A DNA stretch of 64,000 nucleotides, taken from contig NZ_JAFREL010000008.1 in the NCBI RefSeq assembly GCF_017377655.1, positions 19,944-83,943 of the forward strand, in the 5' to 3' direction. Of this stretch, positions 55,128 through 64,000 are shown one piece after another (the stretch's first letter is position 1; every line of letters starts with the position of its first letter). The notes under the pieces are model-generated. The model was not told the origin of the DNA. It saw nothing but the letters and a program-made list of their open reading frames with translations, and did no database searches. The position numbers and the translations under genes were made by a program. This DNA comes from Candidatus Enterococcus ferrettii (GTDB lineage: Bacteria; Bacillota; Bacilli; Lactobacillales; Enterococcaceae).

Positions 55128-56411
55128 ATGCGTTTAATGTCAAAGTCAAAAGGTTTATTAGGTGAATTAGTAGTTCCAGCAGACAAGTCAATTTCTCACC
55201 GTAGTGTGATGTTTGGGGCAATCAGTCATGGCACCACCACTATCCACAACTTTCTAAAAGCTGAGGACTGCTTAAGTTCAGTTGCTGTTTTTAAAAAGTT
55301 GGGTGTTTCAATTGAAGAAAAAGATGAGGTACTAACGGTTCAAGGAAAAGGATTTGAAGGGTTGGAGCAACCTACTGAAATACTAGATGCCGGTAATTCA
55401 GGTACTACGATGCGTTTAGTAATGGGGATTTTGGCAGGGCGGCCTTTTTATTCAACTATTCAAGGCGATAGTTCTCTAAATAAACGTCCGATGGAACGGG
55501 TGATGGGACCGCTGCGTCAGATGGGAGCAGAACTTACTGGTAATCAAAAAACAGAATATCCACCAATTACAGTAAAAGGTGGAGCATTGAAAGCTATCCA
55601 ATACCAAATGCCAATCGCCAGTGCACAGGTCAAATCAGCGATTTTGTTTGCAGCTTTGCAGGCTAAGGGAGAAACTACAGTAATTGAACAAGCTTGTTCA
55701 CGCAATCATACGGAACAGATGATTCGTCAATTTGGCGGTGAAATTAAGGTTGAGGACAAGAAAATTCAACTTACTGGTAATCAAAAACTAACGGGTCAAG
55801 AGATTCATGTACCAGGAGATATTTCTTCAGCTGCCTTTTTCTTAGTTGCTGCACTATTAGTTCCAGAAAGTTCATTGTGTCTCAGAAAAGTCGGTGTAAA
55901 TCCTACTCGTACTGGTATTTTAGATGTTCTGAAAAAAATGGGTGCCAAGATTACTCAGACAAATGAAGACACACAAAATCAAGCGGCTGATTTGTTAGTA
56001 GAAAGCAGTACATTGAAAGCCTGCGAAATTGGCGGAGAAATTATTCCGCGTTTGATCGATGAATTACCAATACTGGCATTGGCTGCAACTCAAGCAGAAG
56101 GTACGACGATTATCAAGGATGCTCAGGAGTTAAAAGTCAAAGAAACCAATCGGATTGATGCGACTGCCGATGAACTAAATAAAATGGGTGCTAACATTGA
56201 AGCAACCGAGGATGGCATGATAATTCATGGTCCGACCCCTTTACATGGAGCAGCAGTTGACAGTCATGGCGACCATCGGATTGGGATGATGCTGCAAATC
56301 GCCGCATTGTTAACTAACGAGGCTGTCGAATTAACCAATCCAGAGGCAATTAATATTTCTTATCCAGATTTTTTCAAAGATTTAAATCAATTAATAAAGG
56401 GGCGGATATAG
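55128..56411 (+). CDS. aroA: 3-phosphoshikimate 1-carboxyvinyltransferase (EPSP synthase)
   Basis: A 427-aa EPSP synthase, joining shikimate 3-phosphate and PEP. Motifs: [11 protein letters not shown] (20-30), [12 protein letters not shown] around residue 88, and [13 protein letters not shown] late in the protein. The loop after the GNSGTT motif follows the class II style found in Gram-positives, to judge by eye. It starts 4 bp after tyrA. Confidence 0.95.
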   Translation: MRLMSKSKGLLGELVVPADKSISHRSVMFGAISHGTTTIHNFLKAEDCLSSVAVFKKLGVSIEEKDEVLTVQGKGFEGLEQPTEILDAGNSGTTMRLVMGILAGRPFYSTIQGDSSLNKRPMERVMGPLRQMGAELTGNQKTEYPPITVKGGALKAIQYQMPIASAQVKSAILFAALQAKGETTVIEQACSRNHTEQMIRQFGGEIKVEDKKIQLTGNQKLTGQEIHVPGDISSAAFFLVAALLVPESSLCLRKVGVNPTRTGILDVLKKMGAKITQTNEDTQNQAADLLVESSTLKACEIGGEIIPRLIDELPILALAATQAEGTTIIKDAQELKVKETNRIDATADELNKMGANIEATEDGMIIHGPTPLHGAAVDSHGDHRIGMMLQIAALLTNEAVELTNPEAINISYPDFFKDLNQLIKGRI

Positions 56412-56413
56412 TA

Positions 56414-56914
56414 ATGGAAGCAATTGTGTTGATTGGGTTTATGGGAGCAGGAAAAACAACAATAAGCAAAGAATTAGCTGAAACATTAAATTATCAACGA
56501 GTAGACATGGATGATGTCTTAGTTGATCGGATTGGTCCGATTAATGTTTACTTTGAAGAGCATGGGGAGCCTTCATTCCGTGAGCATGAAACAAATTTAT
56601 TGAAGGAAGCTGTTCAACAAGCTTCGGTAATTGCTACTGGCGGTGGTGTCATTTTACAAAAGGAAAATCAAAAAATCTTATCAGATAAAACGGTTGTTTA
56701 TTTGAAAACTGATCCGGATGTTTTGGTCGAACGTATTCGCAATGATCAAGAAAATATTCGTCCAAATGCTGCCAACAAAAATGATGGAGAAATTAAGCAT
56801 TTATTCTTTTCTAGGGAAAAGCTCTATGAAAAATTAGCAAAGGTGACGGTGGATACTTCTCGTCGTACACCCAAAGAAATTGTTGAAGAAATCATAGAAA
56901 AGGTTGGAGTATAA
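56414..56914 (+). CDS. aroK: Shikimate kinase
   Basis: A 166-aa P-loop kinase phosphorylating shikimate. Walker A GFMGAGKTT, the substrate-binding DMDD (QRVDMDDVLV), the EPSFREHE segment and ATGGGVILQ are all present. Its stop overlaps the pheA start by one base (TAATG). Confidence 0.94.
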   Translation: MEAIVLIGFMGAGKTTISKELAETLNYQRVDMDDVLVDRIGPINVYFEEHGEPSFREHETNLLKEAVQQASVIATGGGVILQKENQKILSDKTVVYLKTDPDVLVERIRNDQENIRPNAANKNDGEIKHLFFSREKLYEKLAKVTVDTSRRTPKEIVEEIIEKVGV

Positions 56915-57753
56915 TGGATATTGGCTATTTGGGTCCAAAAGGTTCGTTTACTCATTCTGCTGCCTGCAGCTATTTTTCTAATGGAAATTTTATTAGCTAC
57001 TCCTCCTTGGTACAATTAATTGATGCCCGGATGAACAAACAGATTGATTATGCCATGGTACCCGTAGAGAATACAATTGAAGGTTCGGTTTTGCCGACGA
57101 TTGACGGAGTTTATCAAACTTTGCCAACTATTCAGGGCGAGCTAGTGTTGCCGATTGCTCAGCAGTTGATGGTGCACAAGGATCATCAAAACCAGTGGCA
57201 GAATGCGACCTTGATTTGCAGCCATCCACAGGCACTAGCACAATCACAGGTATTTATTCGTGATCGTATCCCTAATGCAGAGATTGAACAAATGGCTTCA
57301 ACGACTTTAGGCGCTAAAAAGGTAGCTGACCATCCTAAAGAAATTTACGCGGCAATCGGTCCGAAAATGGCTGCTAAAGAATATGATTTGGTAATTGTAG
57401 AGGAAGATATTCAGTCAGTCGCTAATAATGAGACTCGTTTTTGGTTATTAGGAGACGAGCCAATTGATACGGAGCTACTCTTTGCGGAACAAAAAGCTAC
57501 TTTGATTGTTGATTTGCCGATGGACCGCCCCGGTGCTTTGTATCACTTGCTGGAAATATTTGCTAAAGCAAAAATCAACTTAACAAAGATCGAGTCGCGA
57601 CCGCAAAAAACTCGATTAGGAGATTATTTCTTCATCATTGATTTAGAGGTTCCAGAAAATTCGACTGTATTGGATAATGCATTAGCGCAATTGGATGGAC
57701 AAAACTTCCCTTTTAATCTAATAGGAAATTATCCTACTTACCGAAAACCTTAG
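56914..57753 (+). CDS. pheA: Prephenate dehydratase
   Basis: A 279-aa mono-functional prephenate dehydratase making phenylpyruvate. It opens with IGYLGPKGSFTHSAA, has PVENTIEGSV and the catalytic Thr-Arg-Phe in NETRFWLLG, then a C-terminal ACT domain with LTKIESRPQK, the phenylalanine-binding feedback site. Last gene of the aro operon. Confidence 0.95.
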   Translation: MDIGYLGPKGSFTHSAACSYFSNGNFISYSSLVQLIDARMNKQIDYAMVPVENTIEGSVLPTIDGVYQTLPTIQGELVLPIAQQLMVHKDHQNQWQNATLICSHPQALAQSQVFIRDRIPNAEIEQMASTTLGAKKVADHPKEIYAAIGPKMAAKEYDLVIVEEDIQSVANNETRFWLLGDEPIDTELLFAEQKATLIVDLPMDRPGALYHLLEIFAKAKINLTKIESRPQKTRLGDYFFIIDLEVPENSTVLDNALAQLDGQNFPFNLIGNYPTYRKP

Positions 57754-57780
57754 CACTACGTTAAGGTTTTCTTATTTTTT
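57744..57780 (+). terminator. Terminator of the aro operon
   Basis: AAAACCTTA (57744-57752, overlapping the pheA stop) pairs with TAAGGTTTT (57762-57770), followed by CTTATTTTTT. Confidence 0.8.
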
Positions 57781-57852
57781 GTGAGTATAATAGGACATGA
57801 AAGCATTCATTTGCTATTTTTGTACTATCATCATCGAAAAAGAGGTGGACCA

Positions 57853-59031
57853 ATGAGTCGAGTGGATCGTTACAAAAAAATCCATGAACAAAGTAAGAAA
57901 TCTGAACGTAAATCTTCACTGGTTCGTCGCGAGCGCAAGAAGACTGAACATGAACAAAATCAAACGCCACCGACAGAGCCGTTAGAAACACAACCTATAT
58001 ATGAACAAGCAAAAGAAACAAATTATTCTGAAGAAACAGCAAAACCAAAAAAAAATCGCAAGCTTCCAACGTTAAAATTACCCAGCTTTAAAAGAAAGTC
58101 AAAAAGGCCGGAGGTTTATCCGACTGGAAAAAAACCAAAGAAAAAGCGCAGTGTAAAACGAATTATACTTAGCATAATCGCTATACTATTGCTTTATTCA
58201 GTAGTTACCTTTGCAGTAGGAAATGTAATGGCACGTTTTGATTCTTCAATTCCTAAAGTGGAAACACAGGAGTTTAACGGCGTAGAATCAGCAGATGGAA
58301 CCAAGAATATCCTATTCCTTGGCAGCGACACACGAGATAACGAAACGGGCCGTGCAGATTCCATGATGATTTTGCAGGTAGACGGTAAGGGCAAAACCAA
58401 ACTCGTTTCATTCATGCGAGACATGTATGTAAATATTCCTGGGGTTGGCGAGAACAAGCTAAATGCTGCTTATGCCTACGGTGGTGCTGATTTGGTCCGA
58501 CAAACCTTAAAGGAGAATTTTGGTGTTGATTGTCGTTATTATGCAATGGTCGATTTTCAGTCCTTTGAAAAAGGGATTGACGCCATGTTCCCAAGGGGTG
58601 TTCCAATCGAAGCAGAAAAGGATATGAGTTCCTACATTGATGAGCCCATTTCTAAAGGGTTTCAGCGAATGAATGGCCATACATTATTGAATTATGCTCG
58701 CTTCCGAATGGATGAAGAAGGAGATTTCGGACGGGTACGAAGACAGCAACAGGTGATCCAAACGGTCTTTGGCCAATTGAAAAATCCTCTAGTCTTACTG
58801 CGTGGACCTTATGCGGCTGGAAAGATTTTCGGTTATCTATCTACGGATATGGGCAATGGATTTTTGTTAGCTAACTCTTTTAATTTTGCTAAAACAGCGG
58901 TTGGAATTGATCGGTTGACCTTACCAATTGATGGGTCTTGGTCTTATGGAGATACCTACAATGCTGGTAGTGTTTTATATGTTGACTTTGCTCAAAATGC
59001 TCAAGCTGTTCAATCATTTTTAGCAAAATAA
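57853..59031 (+). CDS. LytR-CpsA-Psr family cell-wall glycopolymer ligase
   Basis: A 392-aa LCP protein, expected to attach teichoic acid or polysaccharide to peptidoglycan. A long basic cytoplasmic tail (1 to about 97, rich in Lys/Arg) leads to one transmembrane helix (IILSIIAILLLYSVVTFAV) and the extracellular LCP domain. Conserved positions include the Asp/Arg in LGSDTRD, RADSMMI, SFMRDMYVNIP and YARFRMDEEGDFGRVRRQQQ. ATG 57853 follows AGAGGTGG; an earlier in-frame reading overlaps the terminator. Confidence 0.92.
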   Translation: MSRVDRYKKIHEQSKKSERKSSLVRRERKKTEHEQNQTPPTEPLETQPIYEQAKETNYSEETAKPKKNRKLPTLKLPSFKRKSKRPEVYPTGKKPKKKRSVKRIILSIIAILLLYSVVTFAVGNVMARFDSSIPKVETQEFNGVESADGTKNILFLGSDTRDNETGRADSMMILQVDGKGKTKLVSFMRDMYVNIPGVGENKLNAAYAYGGADLVRQTLKENFGVDCRYYAMVDFQSFEKGIDAMFPRGVPIEAEKDMSSYIDEPISKGFQRMNGHTLLNYARFRMDEEGDFGRVRRQQQVIQTVFGQLKNPLVLLRGPYAAGKIFGYLSTDMGNGFLLANSFNFAKTAVGIDRLTLPIDGSWSYGDTYNAGSVLYVDFAQNAQAVQSFLAK

Positions 59032-59111
59032 CAGATTTTAGATTCCATTGATCTCTAGAATATGCTATATTTTATTTATTGCAAATTTTTAAGCGAAACG
59101 AGGAAATCATC

Positions 59112-59960
59112 ATGAAATTAGCGATCGTGACAGATAGCTCAGCCTATCTCAATGAACGCATTAAAGACCATAAGGATTTGTTCATTATTCCGATTCCTGT
59201 TGTAATTGATGGCCAACCTTTTGAAGAAGGGGTAAACATTCATGAAGATGAATTTTATCGTTTATTAAATCAAAGCCAGGAATTCCCAACAACTTCTCAA
59301 CCCGTTTTAGGCGAGGTGATCTCTCTTTACCAAGATATTCAAGCAAAAGGCTACGACACGATTTTAAGTATTCATCTTTCAGAAGGTATTTCTGGATTTG
59401 TCCGAACTCTTCATACGATCAAAGATGAACTTGAAGGATTAACCATCGTTCCGTATGACTCTACGATTACTAGTGTTCCAATGGGCTACATGGTAGAAAA
59501 AGCTTTGGAACTAGCGGATCAAGGCAATGACCTAGAAGAAATTATTGCAGGAGTAGATCACATTAGAGATACTACCAATGCTTACATTATTGTTGATGAC
59601 TTAAACAACTTGGTCCGTGGTGGTCGCTTAACCAATGGTGCGGCTATCATAGGTGGGCTGTTAAAAATTAAACCCGTTCTAACTTTTACTGACGGAAAGA
59701 TCGTGTTATACGAAAAAATCCGTTCATTAAAAAAGGCGTTACAGAGGACAGAAGAAATTATTGGTCAGCATCGTCAAGACTCTTCTGCAGAATTGCGTTT
59801 GTATGTCATTCATGCTAATAACTTGGAATTGGCTCAGGTAGAGTTCAACAAATTGAAGCAGCAATATCCTGAAGCAATTATAGAAATCGGCAGCTTTGGC
59901 CCTGTGATTGGGACTCATTTAGGCGATAAAGCAATTGCTTTGGGTGTAGCAGCAGTTTAA
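59112..59960 (+). CDS. DegV family fatty-acid-binding protein
   Basis: A 282-aa DegV protein, similar to the FakB subunits that present a bound fatty acid to the kinase FakA. Visible are IVTDSSAYLN, TTSQPVLGE (59290 region), HLSEGISGFVRT and GPVIGTHLGDKA near the C-terminus. ATG 59112 follows GAGGAAATC. Single gene with its own terminator; no fakA nearby. Confidence 0.9.
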   Translation: MKLAIVTDSSAYLNERIKDHKDLFIIPIPVVIDGQPFEEGVNIHEDEFYRLLNQSQEFPTTSQPVLGEVISLYQDIQAKGYDTILSIHLSEGISGFVRTLHTIKDELEGLTIVPYDSTITSVPMGYMVEKALELADQGNDLEEIIAGVDHIRDTTNAYIIVDDLNNLVRGGRLTNGAAIIGGLLKIKPVLTFTDGKIVLYEKIRSLKKALQRTEEIIGQHRQDSSAELRLYVIHANNLELAQVEFNKLKQQYPEAIIEIGSFGPVIGTHLGDKAIALGVAAV

Positions 59961-59965
59961 AGTAC

Positions 59966-60002
59966 GACCGTTAAGAATTTATTGTTCTTGACGGTCTTTT
60001 TT
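59966..60002 (+). terminator. Terminator of the DegV gene
   Basis: GACCGTTAAGAA (59966-59977) pairs with TTCTTGACGGTC (59985-59996) with one T-G pair, then a T-run. Confidence 0.88.
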
Positions 60003-60041
60003 GTTTGTAAAATGCCAGCGATTTAGCTATGCTTTAGTTGT

Positions 60042-60056
60042 TTAGTAATTTACTAA
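60042..60056 (+). promoter_or_regulatory. Palindrome upstream of the DUF6530-like gene
   Basis: TTAGTAA (60042-60048), one base, TTACTAA (60050-60056): a perfect dyad 22 bases before the start of the next gene, resembling a repressor operator. No cognate regulator is adjacent. Confidence 0.4.
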
Positions 60057-60077
60057 TCTAGTAAAGGAGTAAAACAT

Positions 60078-60557
60078 ATGAAAATTCCAACAAACCTAAA
60101 ACATAAACCAGTCTTCTTAGTAGAGGACTATGATAAAATTGATGGCTATAATGCTTGGGAAAGTGATGCAAAGGGCTTAACGTTAGGCTTAGCTCAATGG
60201 AATGATCGAGGCAAGGTCGACATATCTGGGAAAGTGTGGCGACATACTGGTGAGAAATGGTCACGCCAATCAGAAGAATTGCCAATCACCCGGATTTTGG
60301 ATTTGGCGATACTAGTTGCTCAATCAAGTTTATACTTGCAGGATGCTTACCGATATGAAAAATTTTATGATCCAGAGAATCCAACAGTGGATATTATTGG
60401 GCTTCAGGGTGGACGAATGACCGTAGAGGTAGACACTGAAAATCCTAAAATTGATGAGGACATTATTCTCTTTAATGACACAATGAATAAGAATGGCGAA
60501 TTAATCGGAGAACGTTATCGAACCTTAAAACGTTTGTTAACTGATTTAGGCTATTAA
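60078..60557 (+). CDS. DUF6530-like conserved protein
   Basis: A 159-aa soluble protein with DAKGLTLGLAQWNDRGKVDIS and VWRHTGEKWSRQSEELP, which I associate with DUF6530 from memory. No known catalytic motif. It is followed 18 bp later by an AAA+/VWA protein, and the two are probably cotranscribed; a role as client or partner of that ATPase is a guess. Confidence 0.7.
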   Translation: MKIPTNLKHKPVFLVEDYDKIDGYNAWESDAKGLTLGLAQWNDRGKVDISGKVWRHTGEKWSRQSEELPITRILDLAILVAQSSLYLQDAYRYEKFYDPENPTVDIIGLQGGRMTVEVDTENPKIDEDIILFNDTMNKNGELIGERYRTLKRLLTDLGY

Positions 60558-60575
60558 AGAAAGGTGTGACTTTAC

Positions 60576-62819
60576 ATGACGGAAACGATGCCTTACTCAG
60601 TTACTGAAGGTCGTCATTTTTCTAAGGTGGAGCAGCAAATGATCTGGCGTAAGCCCTCTAGTCATCAAACCAGTCAGGAAGAACTGCGGATCGCTTCTGA
60701 GATTAAACTAAATTGGAAAGATCCAGAGATGAAAGTAATGAATGTTTTGTTAGAAGGGGATGCTGGTTCTGGAAAAACCCAGCTTGCTCGGGCGTTATCC
60801 GCTGATTTGCAGCTGCCGTATACAAAAGTAACCTGTTTTGCGGATATGGATAAAACAGATGTCTTTGGTGCCTTGCTGCCAGTCGTGACTGCTGACGATG
60901 AGGTGGATAATGAATTATTGGAAGCCGTTTATCAAGCAGATTGCTTAGAAGGAGTTTTAGAACTAATTGCTAGACATTACAGCATTAGTCAAGAAAAGGC
61001 TCGTGAGCGTTTCGCTGAATTGATTCAACGAGTTACCGATGAGGCGGATAATCGACCTATTCAGTACAAGTTTTATCCTTCTGAAATCGTAAGAGCAATT
61101 GAAAAAGGCTACTTGTTGGAAATTCAAGAGCCTACAGTTATCCGTGATGCTTCTGTTTTAGTGGCATTAAACTCAGCACTTGAAAACAATGGAATTTTGA
61201 ATATTCCCACTGGAATCATTCGACGACACCCAGACTGTGTAGTAGTGATTACAACAAATCGCAATTACCAGGGCAATCGACCTTTAAATGAATCTTTACG
61301 GGATCGAGTACAGCATGCTGAAAAAATGGATCTCCCTTCTATTGAAGTAATGATGGAACGTGCTCAGGCAAAAACAGATTTTAATGATACCCGTTATTTA
61401 GAAACCATGGCTAAAATTATTCGCCTATTAGATGAAACAGCGAAAGCCAATGCAATCAAGGGCGTTGCAGGCATGCGATCTTACTTTTTTTGGGTGAATA
61501 GTCTGAAACAAGGGCAAGATCCTTTGACTAGTATTTTCCCAAAAGTCCTATACAAGCTAACCACAGAGGAGAATGAGCTCTCAATTTTATCCAATGCTCT
61601 CGATGAAAGTGGTTTATTGGTAGAATTGCAGCAGATAGAAAGTAAAGAAATTATTCAACAAAATAAAGGTCGTGTGATTAGTGCTGAGGAAGCAGATAAA
61701 CGAAATATCACTCGAGAAGCGGAACAGGCTACCTTAACTGGAGAAGCTTTAGATGAGTCTAACTCTACAAATGAACCTGAACCAGAAGCAGATTCAATAG
61801 AAAAGGAATCAACAGTCGCTTCTTCTAAAGTAGAAGAAACTTCTGATATGAAACGAAATACCTCGGATGGAAAAAGTGAGAAAGCCGTCATGTCCGAGAA
61901 TGATAAGACTGGCTCAAATTTTTCATTAGATGAAATGGCAGAATGGGATAAGCAGCAGCGTAAGGAACTAAACCGGGAAACTCGGGCAGTACTCAAAGAC
62001 ACGGTTCATGCTCGAGAAGGCACAATTGTTCATCGTCCTAAAGTTACTGCTGAGGCTGTTGATAAAGGAAAAGAACTAACAAGGATTGTACTACCTGAGG
62101 TTGAAAGCTTGAGTCGTGTGATTAATGACCTGCTGGAGAAGGAAGAAAGTACGGACTATTCCAATGGTAAGTATTATGGCAGTCGCTTCAATCCATCACG
62201 GGTGGCTTATGGGGATCTTCGTAATTTTGATAAGAGAAACCCACCTAGCGAACAGCCTTCTCTGGCTTTAGCAGTACGTGTAGATGAATCAGGGTCAATG
62301 GTACGGGAGGAACGTATCGAGAAAGCCAAACAAGCTGCCTTGGCACTCGGTTTATTTGCTGAGAAAACGAATATTCCCTTTACTTTGTATGGCGATTCTG
62401 CGGACGTTAGCCAGCGGGAAAAGACCTCCTTATACTCTTATAAAGAATTTAACGATTCTTACGATTTTTTGGCTGCGAAAATCACCACTATGAAACCCCG
62501 CCAAAATAATCGTGACGGAGTTCCTTTGCGTATGTTAGCCGAAAAGTTAAGCAATGAAACAGCAGATACTAAAATCTTATTGAATATTAGTGATGGACAA
62601 CCAAAAGCTTTGCCCGATTACACCGCAAAGAAAGCAGAAGCAGATATTCAACAAGTATTGTCTGATTATGAAAGAAAAAGAATTATTTTTATCGCATGTG
62701 CAATTGGTGAGGATAAAGAAGCTATCAAGAATCTTTACGGTGAAGACCGTTTTGTCGACATTAGCGATTTAGCTACTATGCCACAACAACTCTTACAATT
62801 GATTGGTCGATTTATCTAA
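60576..62819 (+). CDS. MoxR-type AAA+ ATPase fused to a VWA domain
   Basis: A 747-aa fusion. Residues about 30-360 are a MoxR/CbbQ-like AAA+ module: Walker A GDAGSGKTQ (61-69), a long insert, and IIRRHPDCVVVITTNRNYQG for sensor 1. An acidic, Ser/Glu-rich linker (about 370-470) follows. The C-terminal von Willebrand A domain has the MIDAS motif RVDESGSMV (about 567) and a later LLNISDGQPKAL. MoxR and VWA partners are usually separate genes and act as chaperone pairs that insert metals or activate enzymes; here they are in one chain. Target unknown. Confidence 0.88.
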   Translation: MTETMPYSVTEGRHFSKVEQQMIWRKPSSHQTSQEELRIASEIKLNWKDPEMKVMNVLLEGDAGSGKTQLARALSADLQLPYTKVTCFADMDKTDVFGALLPVVTADDEVDNELLEAVYQADCLEGVLELIARHYSISQEKARERFAELIQRVTDEADNRPIQYKFYPSEIVRAIEKGYLLEIQEPTVIRDASVLVALNSALENNGILNIPTGIIRRHPDCVVVITTNRNYQGNRPLNESLRDRVQHAEKMDLPSIEVMMERAQAKTDFNDTRYLETMAKIIRLLDETAKANAIKGVAGMRSYFFWVNSLKQGQDPLTSIFPKVLYKLTTEENELSILSNALDESGLLVELQQIESKEIIQQNKGRVISAEEADKRNITREAEQATLTGEALDESNSTNEPEPEADSIEKESTVASSKVEETSDMKRNTSDGKSEKAVMSENDKTGSNFSLDEMAEWDKQQRKELNRETRAVLKDTVHAREGTIVHRPKVTAEAVDKGKELTRIVLPEVESLSRVINDLLEKEESTDYSNGKYYGSRFNPSRVAYGDLRNFDKRNPPSEQPSLALAVRVDESGSMVREERIEKAKQAALALGLFAEKTNIPFTLYGDSADVSQREKTSLYSYKEFNDSYDFLAAKITTMKPRQNNRDGVPLRMLAEKLSNETADTKILLNISDGQPKALPDYTAKKAEADIQQVLSDYERKRIIFIACAIGEDKEAIKNLYGEDRFVDISDLATMPQQLLQLIGRFI

Positions 62820-62902
62820 TAATTTTGATACAAACAGATTATTTGTAATCTTTTTCTTTCTTGGTTAGTCTGTAAGTAAGCTAAAAGAAAGGAAGATACC
62901 CT

Positions 62903-63415
62903 ATGACAAAAAAGATTGCAGTAATTGTTACTGACCTAGTGGAAGATGTCGAGTTAACTTCCCCGAAAGAAGCTTTAGAAAAAGATGGCAATGAAGTCGT
63001 ATTAATTGAAAAAGAAGCAGGCAAAGAAATCACAGGTAAACAAGGCAATACATTTATTATTGACACCAATATTGATGACGTTAATCCTGAAGACTTTGAT
63101 GCTTTGCTAATTCCTGGTGGTTTCTCGCCAGATCAATTGAGAGCAGATCAGCGTTTTGTTGATTTTGTGGCGTACTTTTTAGAGAATGATCGTCCATTGT
63201 TTGCGATATGTCACGCACCACAATTGTTTATTCAAACGGGTTTGACAAAAGGTCGTACCATGACAGCATACGATACGGTTCGTCCCGATCTTGCTTATGC
63301 AGGTGCCAATGTAAAAGACGAAGAAGTCGTAGTAGATAATATGCTGGTAACCAGTCGTAATCCAGATGATATTCCAGCATTTAACGAAAAGATTATTGAA
63401 ATTCTCCATGCTTAA
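62903..63415 (+). CDS. DJ-1/PfpI family protein
   Basis: A 170-aa class I glutamine-amidotransferase-like protein. The nucleophile is in FAICHAPQLF (Cys about 103), with the upstream LLIPGGFSPDQLR and the acidic residue in LVEDVELTSP. Members act as deglycases, chaperones or proteases; the exact role is unclear. AGAAAGGAAG precedes the start. It ends at a terminator. Confidence 0.9.
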   Translation: MTKKIAVIVTDLVEDVELTSPKEALEKDGNEVVLIEKEAGKEITGKQGNTFIIDTNIDDVNPEDFDALLIPGGFSPDQLRADQRFVDFVAYFLENDRPLFAICHAPQLFIQTGLTKGRTMTAYDTVRPDLAYAGANVKDEEVVVDNMLVTSRNPDDIPAFNEKIIEILHA

Positions 63416-63421
63416 TTAACT

Positions 63422-63451
63422 AGTCTAGCGAATTATTCGTTAGGCTTTTTT
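63422..63451 (+). terminator. Terminator of the PfpI-family gene
   Basis: AGTCTAGCGAA (63422-63432) pairs with TTCGTTAGGCT (63436-63446) including two wobbles, then TTTTT. Confidence 0.8.
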
Positions 63452-63479
63452 AATTAATGGGGGTGTAAGGAGAAAAACT

Positions 63480-63965
63480 ATGGAAAAACCAATTCATCTT
63501 CGTGTTTTTGAAGATCATGATCGAAAATTAATGGAGGACTGGTTATATCAAGACTATGTTCGGCAATGGTTGATCCATCCAGAAAATTGGTTAATGGAAG
63601 TTGATCAACGTCACGGTAAGTTTAATTGGATTCATCATTATATCGTCATGCTTGATGGTGATCCAATTGGATTTTGCCAATACTATGACTGTTTTCGAGC
63701 AAAAGAATTGAAAGAGTGGCTGGATGTAGAAGAATCAGGAAGGTTCTATAGTTTGGATTATTTGATAGGCAATCCAGCTTTTTTAGGTAAAGGTTATGGC
63801 AAGCAGATTATAAAACACCTAATAGGACAAATTCAGCAACAAGAAACAGGAGTACGAGAGGTTCTTGTGGAACCGGATCATGAAAATATTTCTTCAAATA
63901 AGGTTTTATTAGCCAATGACTTTATCTATGATAGCGAAAAGGGCTATTATCGAAAGGCATTATAA
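63480..63965 (+). CDS. GNAT-family N-acetyltransferase
   Basis: A 161-aa acetyltransferase of the RimJ/AAC(6')-like branch. The acetyl-CoA loop is LGKGYGKQIIKHL (motif A), preceded by the SLDYLIGNPAF strand and followed by VEPDHENISSNKVL. It resembles the fold of AAC(6') aminoglycoside acetyltransferases, but resistance cannot be claimed from this. AAGGAGAAAAACT precedes the ATG. The last 35 bases of the window are non-coding. Confidence 0.85.
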   Translation: MEKPIHLRVFEDHDRKLMEDWLYQDYVRQWLIHPENWLMEVDQRHGKFNWIHHYIVMLDGDPIGFCQYYDCFRAKELKEWLDVEESGRFYSLDYLIGNPAFLGKGYGKQIIKHLIGQIQQQETGVREVLVEPDHENISSNKVLLANDFIYDSEKGYYRKAL

Positions 63966-64000
63966 AGAAACGCCTCTCAAAAAATGGTGCGCACCCCGTC

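Overview
The window looks like the chromosome of a low-GC Gram-positive bacterium of the Lactobacillales, most likely an Enterococcus. The reasons are A+T-rich intergenic DNA, strong AGGAGG ribosome sites, frequent TTG/GTG starts, a PyrR-attenuated pyr operon running pyrR-pyrP-pyrB-pyrC-carA-carB-pyrK-pyrD-pyrF-pyrE, and a Fic protein whose key residues (His111, Glu190) fall where I recall them in the Enterococcus faecalis enzyme. No rRNA, tRNA, CRISPR array, insertion sequence or phage module was seen.

Layout. 1-3.8 kb: a minus-strand YfcC-type permease (cut by the window edge), a MalY/PatB C-S lyase and a RidA deaminase, with a divergent LysR gene. 4-16.5 kb: a large catabolic locus with a complete galactitol-family PTS (EIIA, EIIB, EIIC), a PRD regulator, two class II aldolases, an M29/NicX-like protein, a class V aminotransferase-fold enzyme, alanine dehydrogenase, an aldo/keto reductase, a 2-hydroxyacid dehydrogenase and glycerate kinase. 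16.7-20.2 kb: a small membrane protein, then a LysR gene divergent from a Gfo/Idh/MocA oxidoreductase and type I 3-dehydroquinate dehydratase. 20.3-24.7 kb: argCJBD behind a good promoter with ArgR-like boxes.

24.7-30.2 kb is an accessory segment. It holds a class III Fic protein, a methyltransferase and a three-gene operon resembling ABC three-component (ABC-3C) conflict systems: a nuclease-like protein, a small middle component apparently starting at ATT, and a Rad50-like ATPase split by a -1 frameshift on seven A residues. 30.2-32.3 kb: HEPN-like/CBS protein, lspA, rluD-type synthase. 32.3-44.2 kb: the pyr operon. 44.2-49.5 kb: AI-2E-family membrane protein, rqcH, pckA, and an unknown membrane-anchored protein.

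49.5-57.8 kb holds two amino-acid operons: trpXYZ (tryptophan ABC uptake) and aroC-tyrA-aroA-aroK-pheA. Each follows an 18-codon leader peptide, one with two Trp codons and one with a Tyr-Phe-Ser-Tyr-Phe run. Each leader is followed by alternately pairing RNA segments and two tandem terminators. In the aro leader the pairings form a continuous chain that could switch both terminators in turn. This is the most striking regulatory structure in the window.

57.8-64 kb: an LCP cell-wall ligase, DegV, a DUF6530-like protein with an AAA+/VWA fusion, a DJ-1/PfpI protein and a GNAT acetyltransferase.
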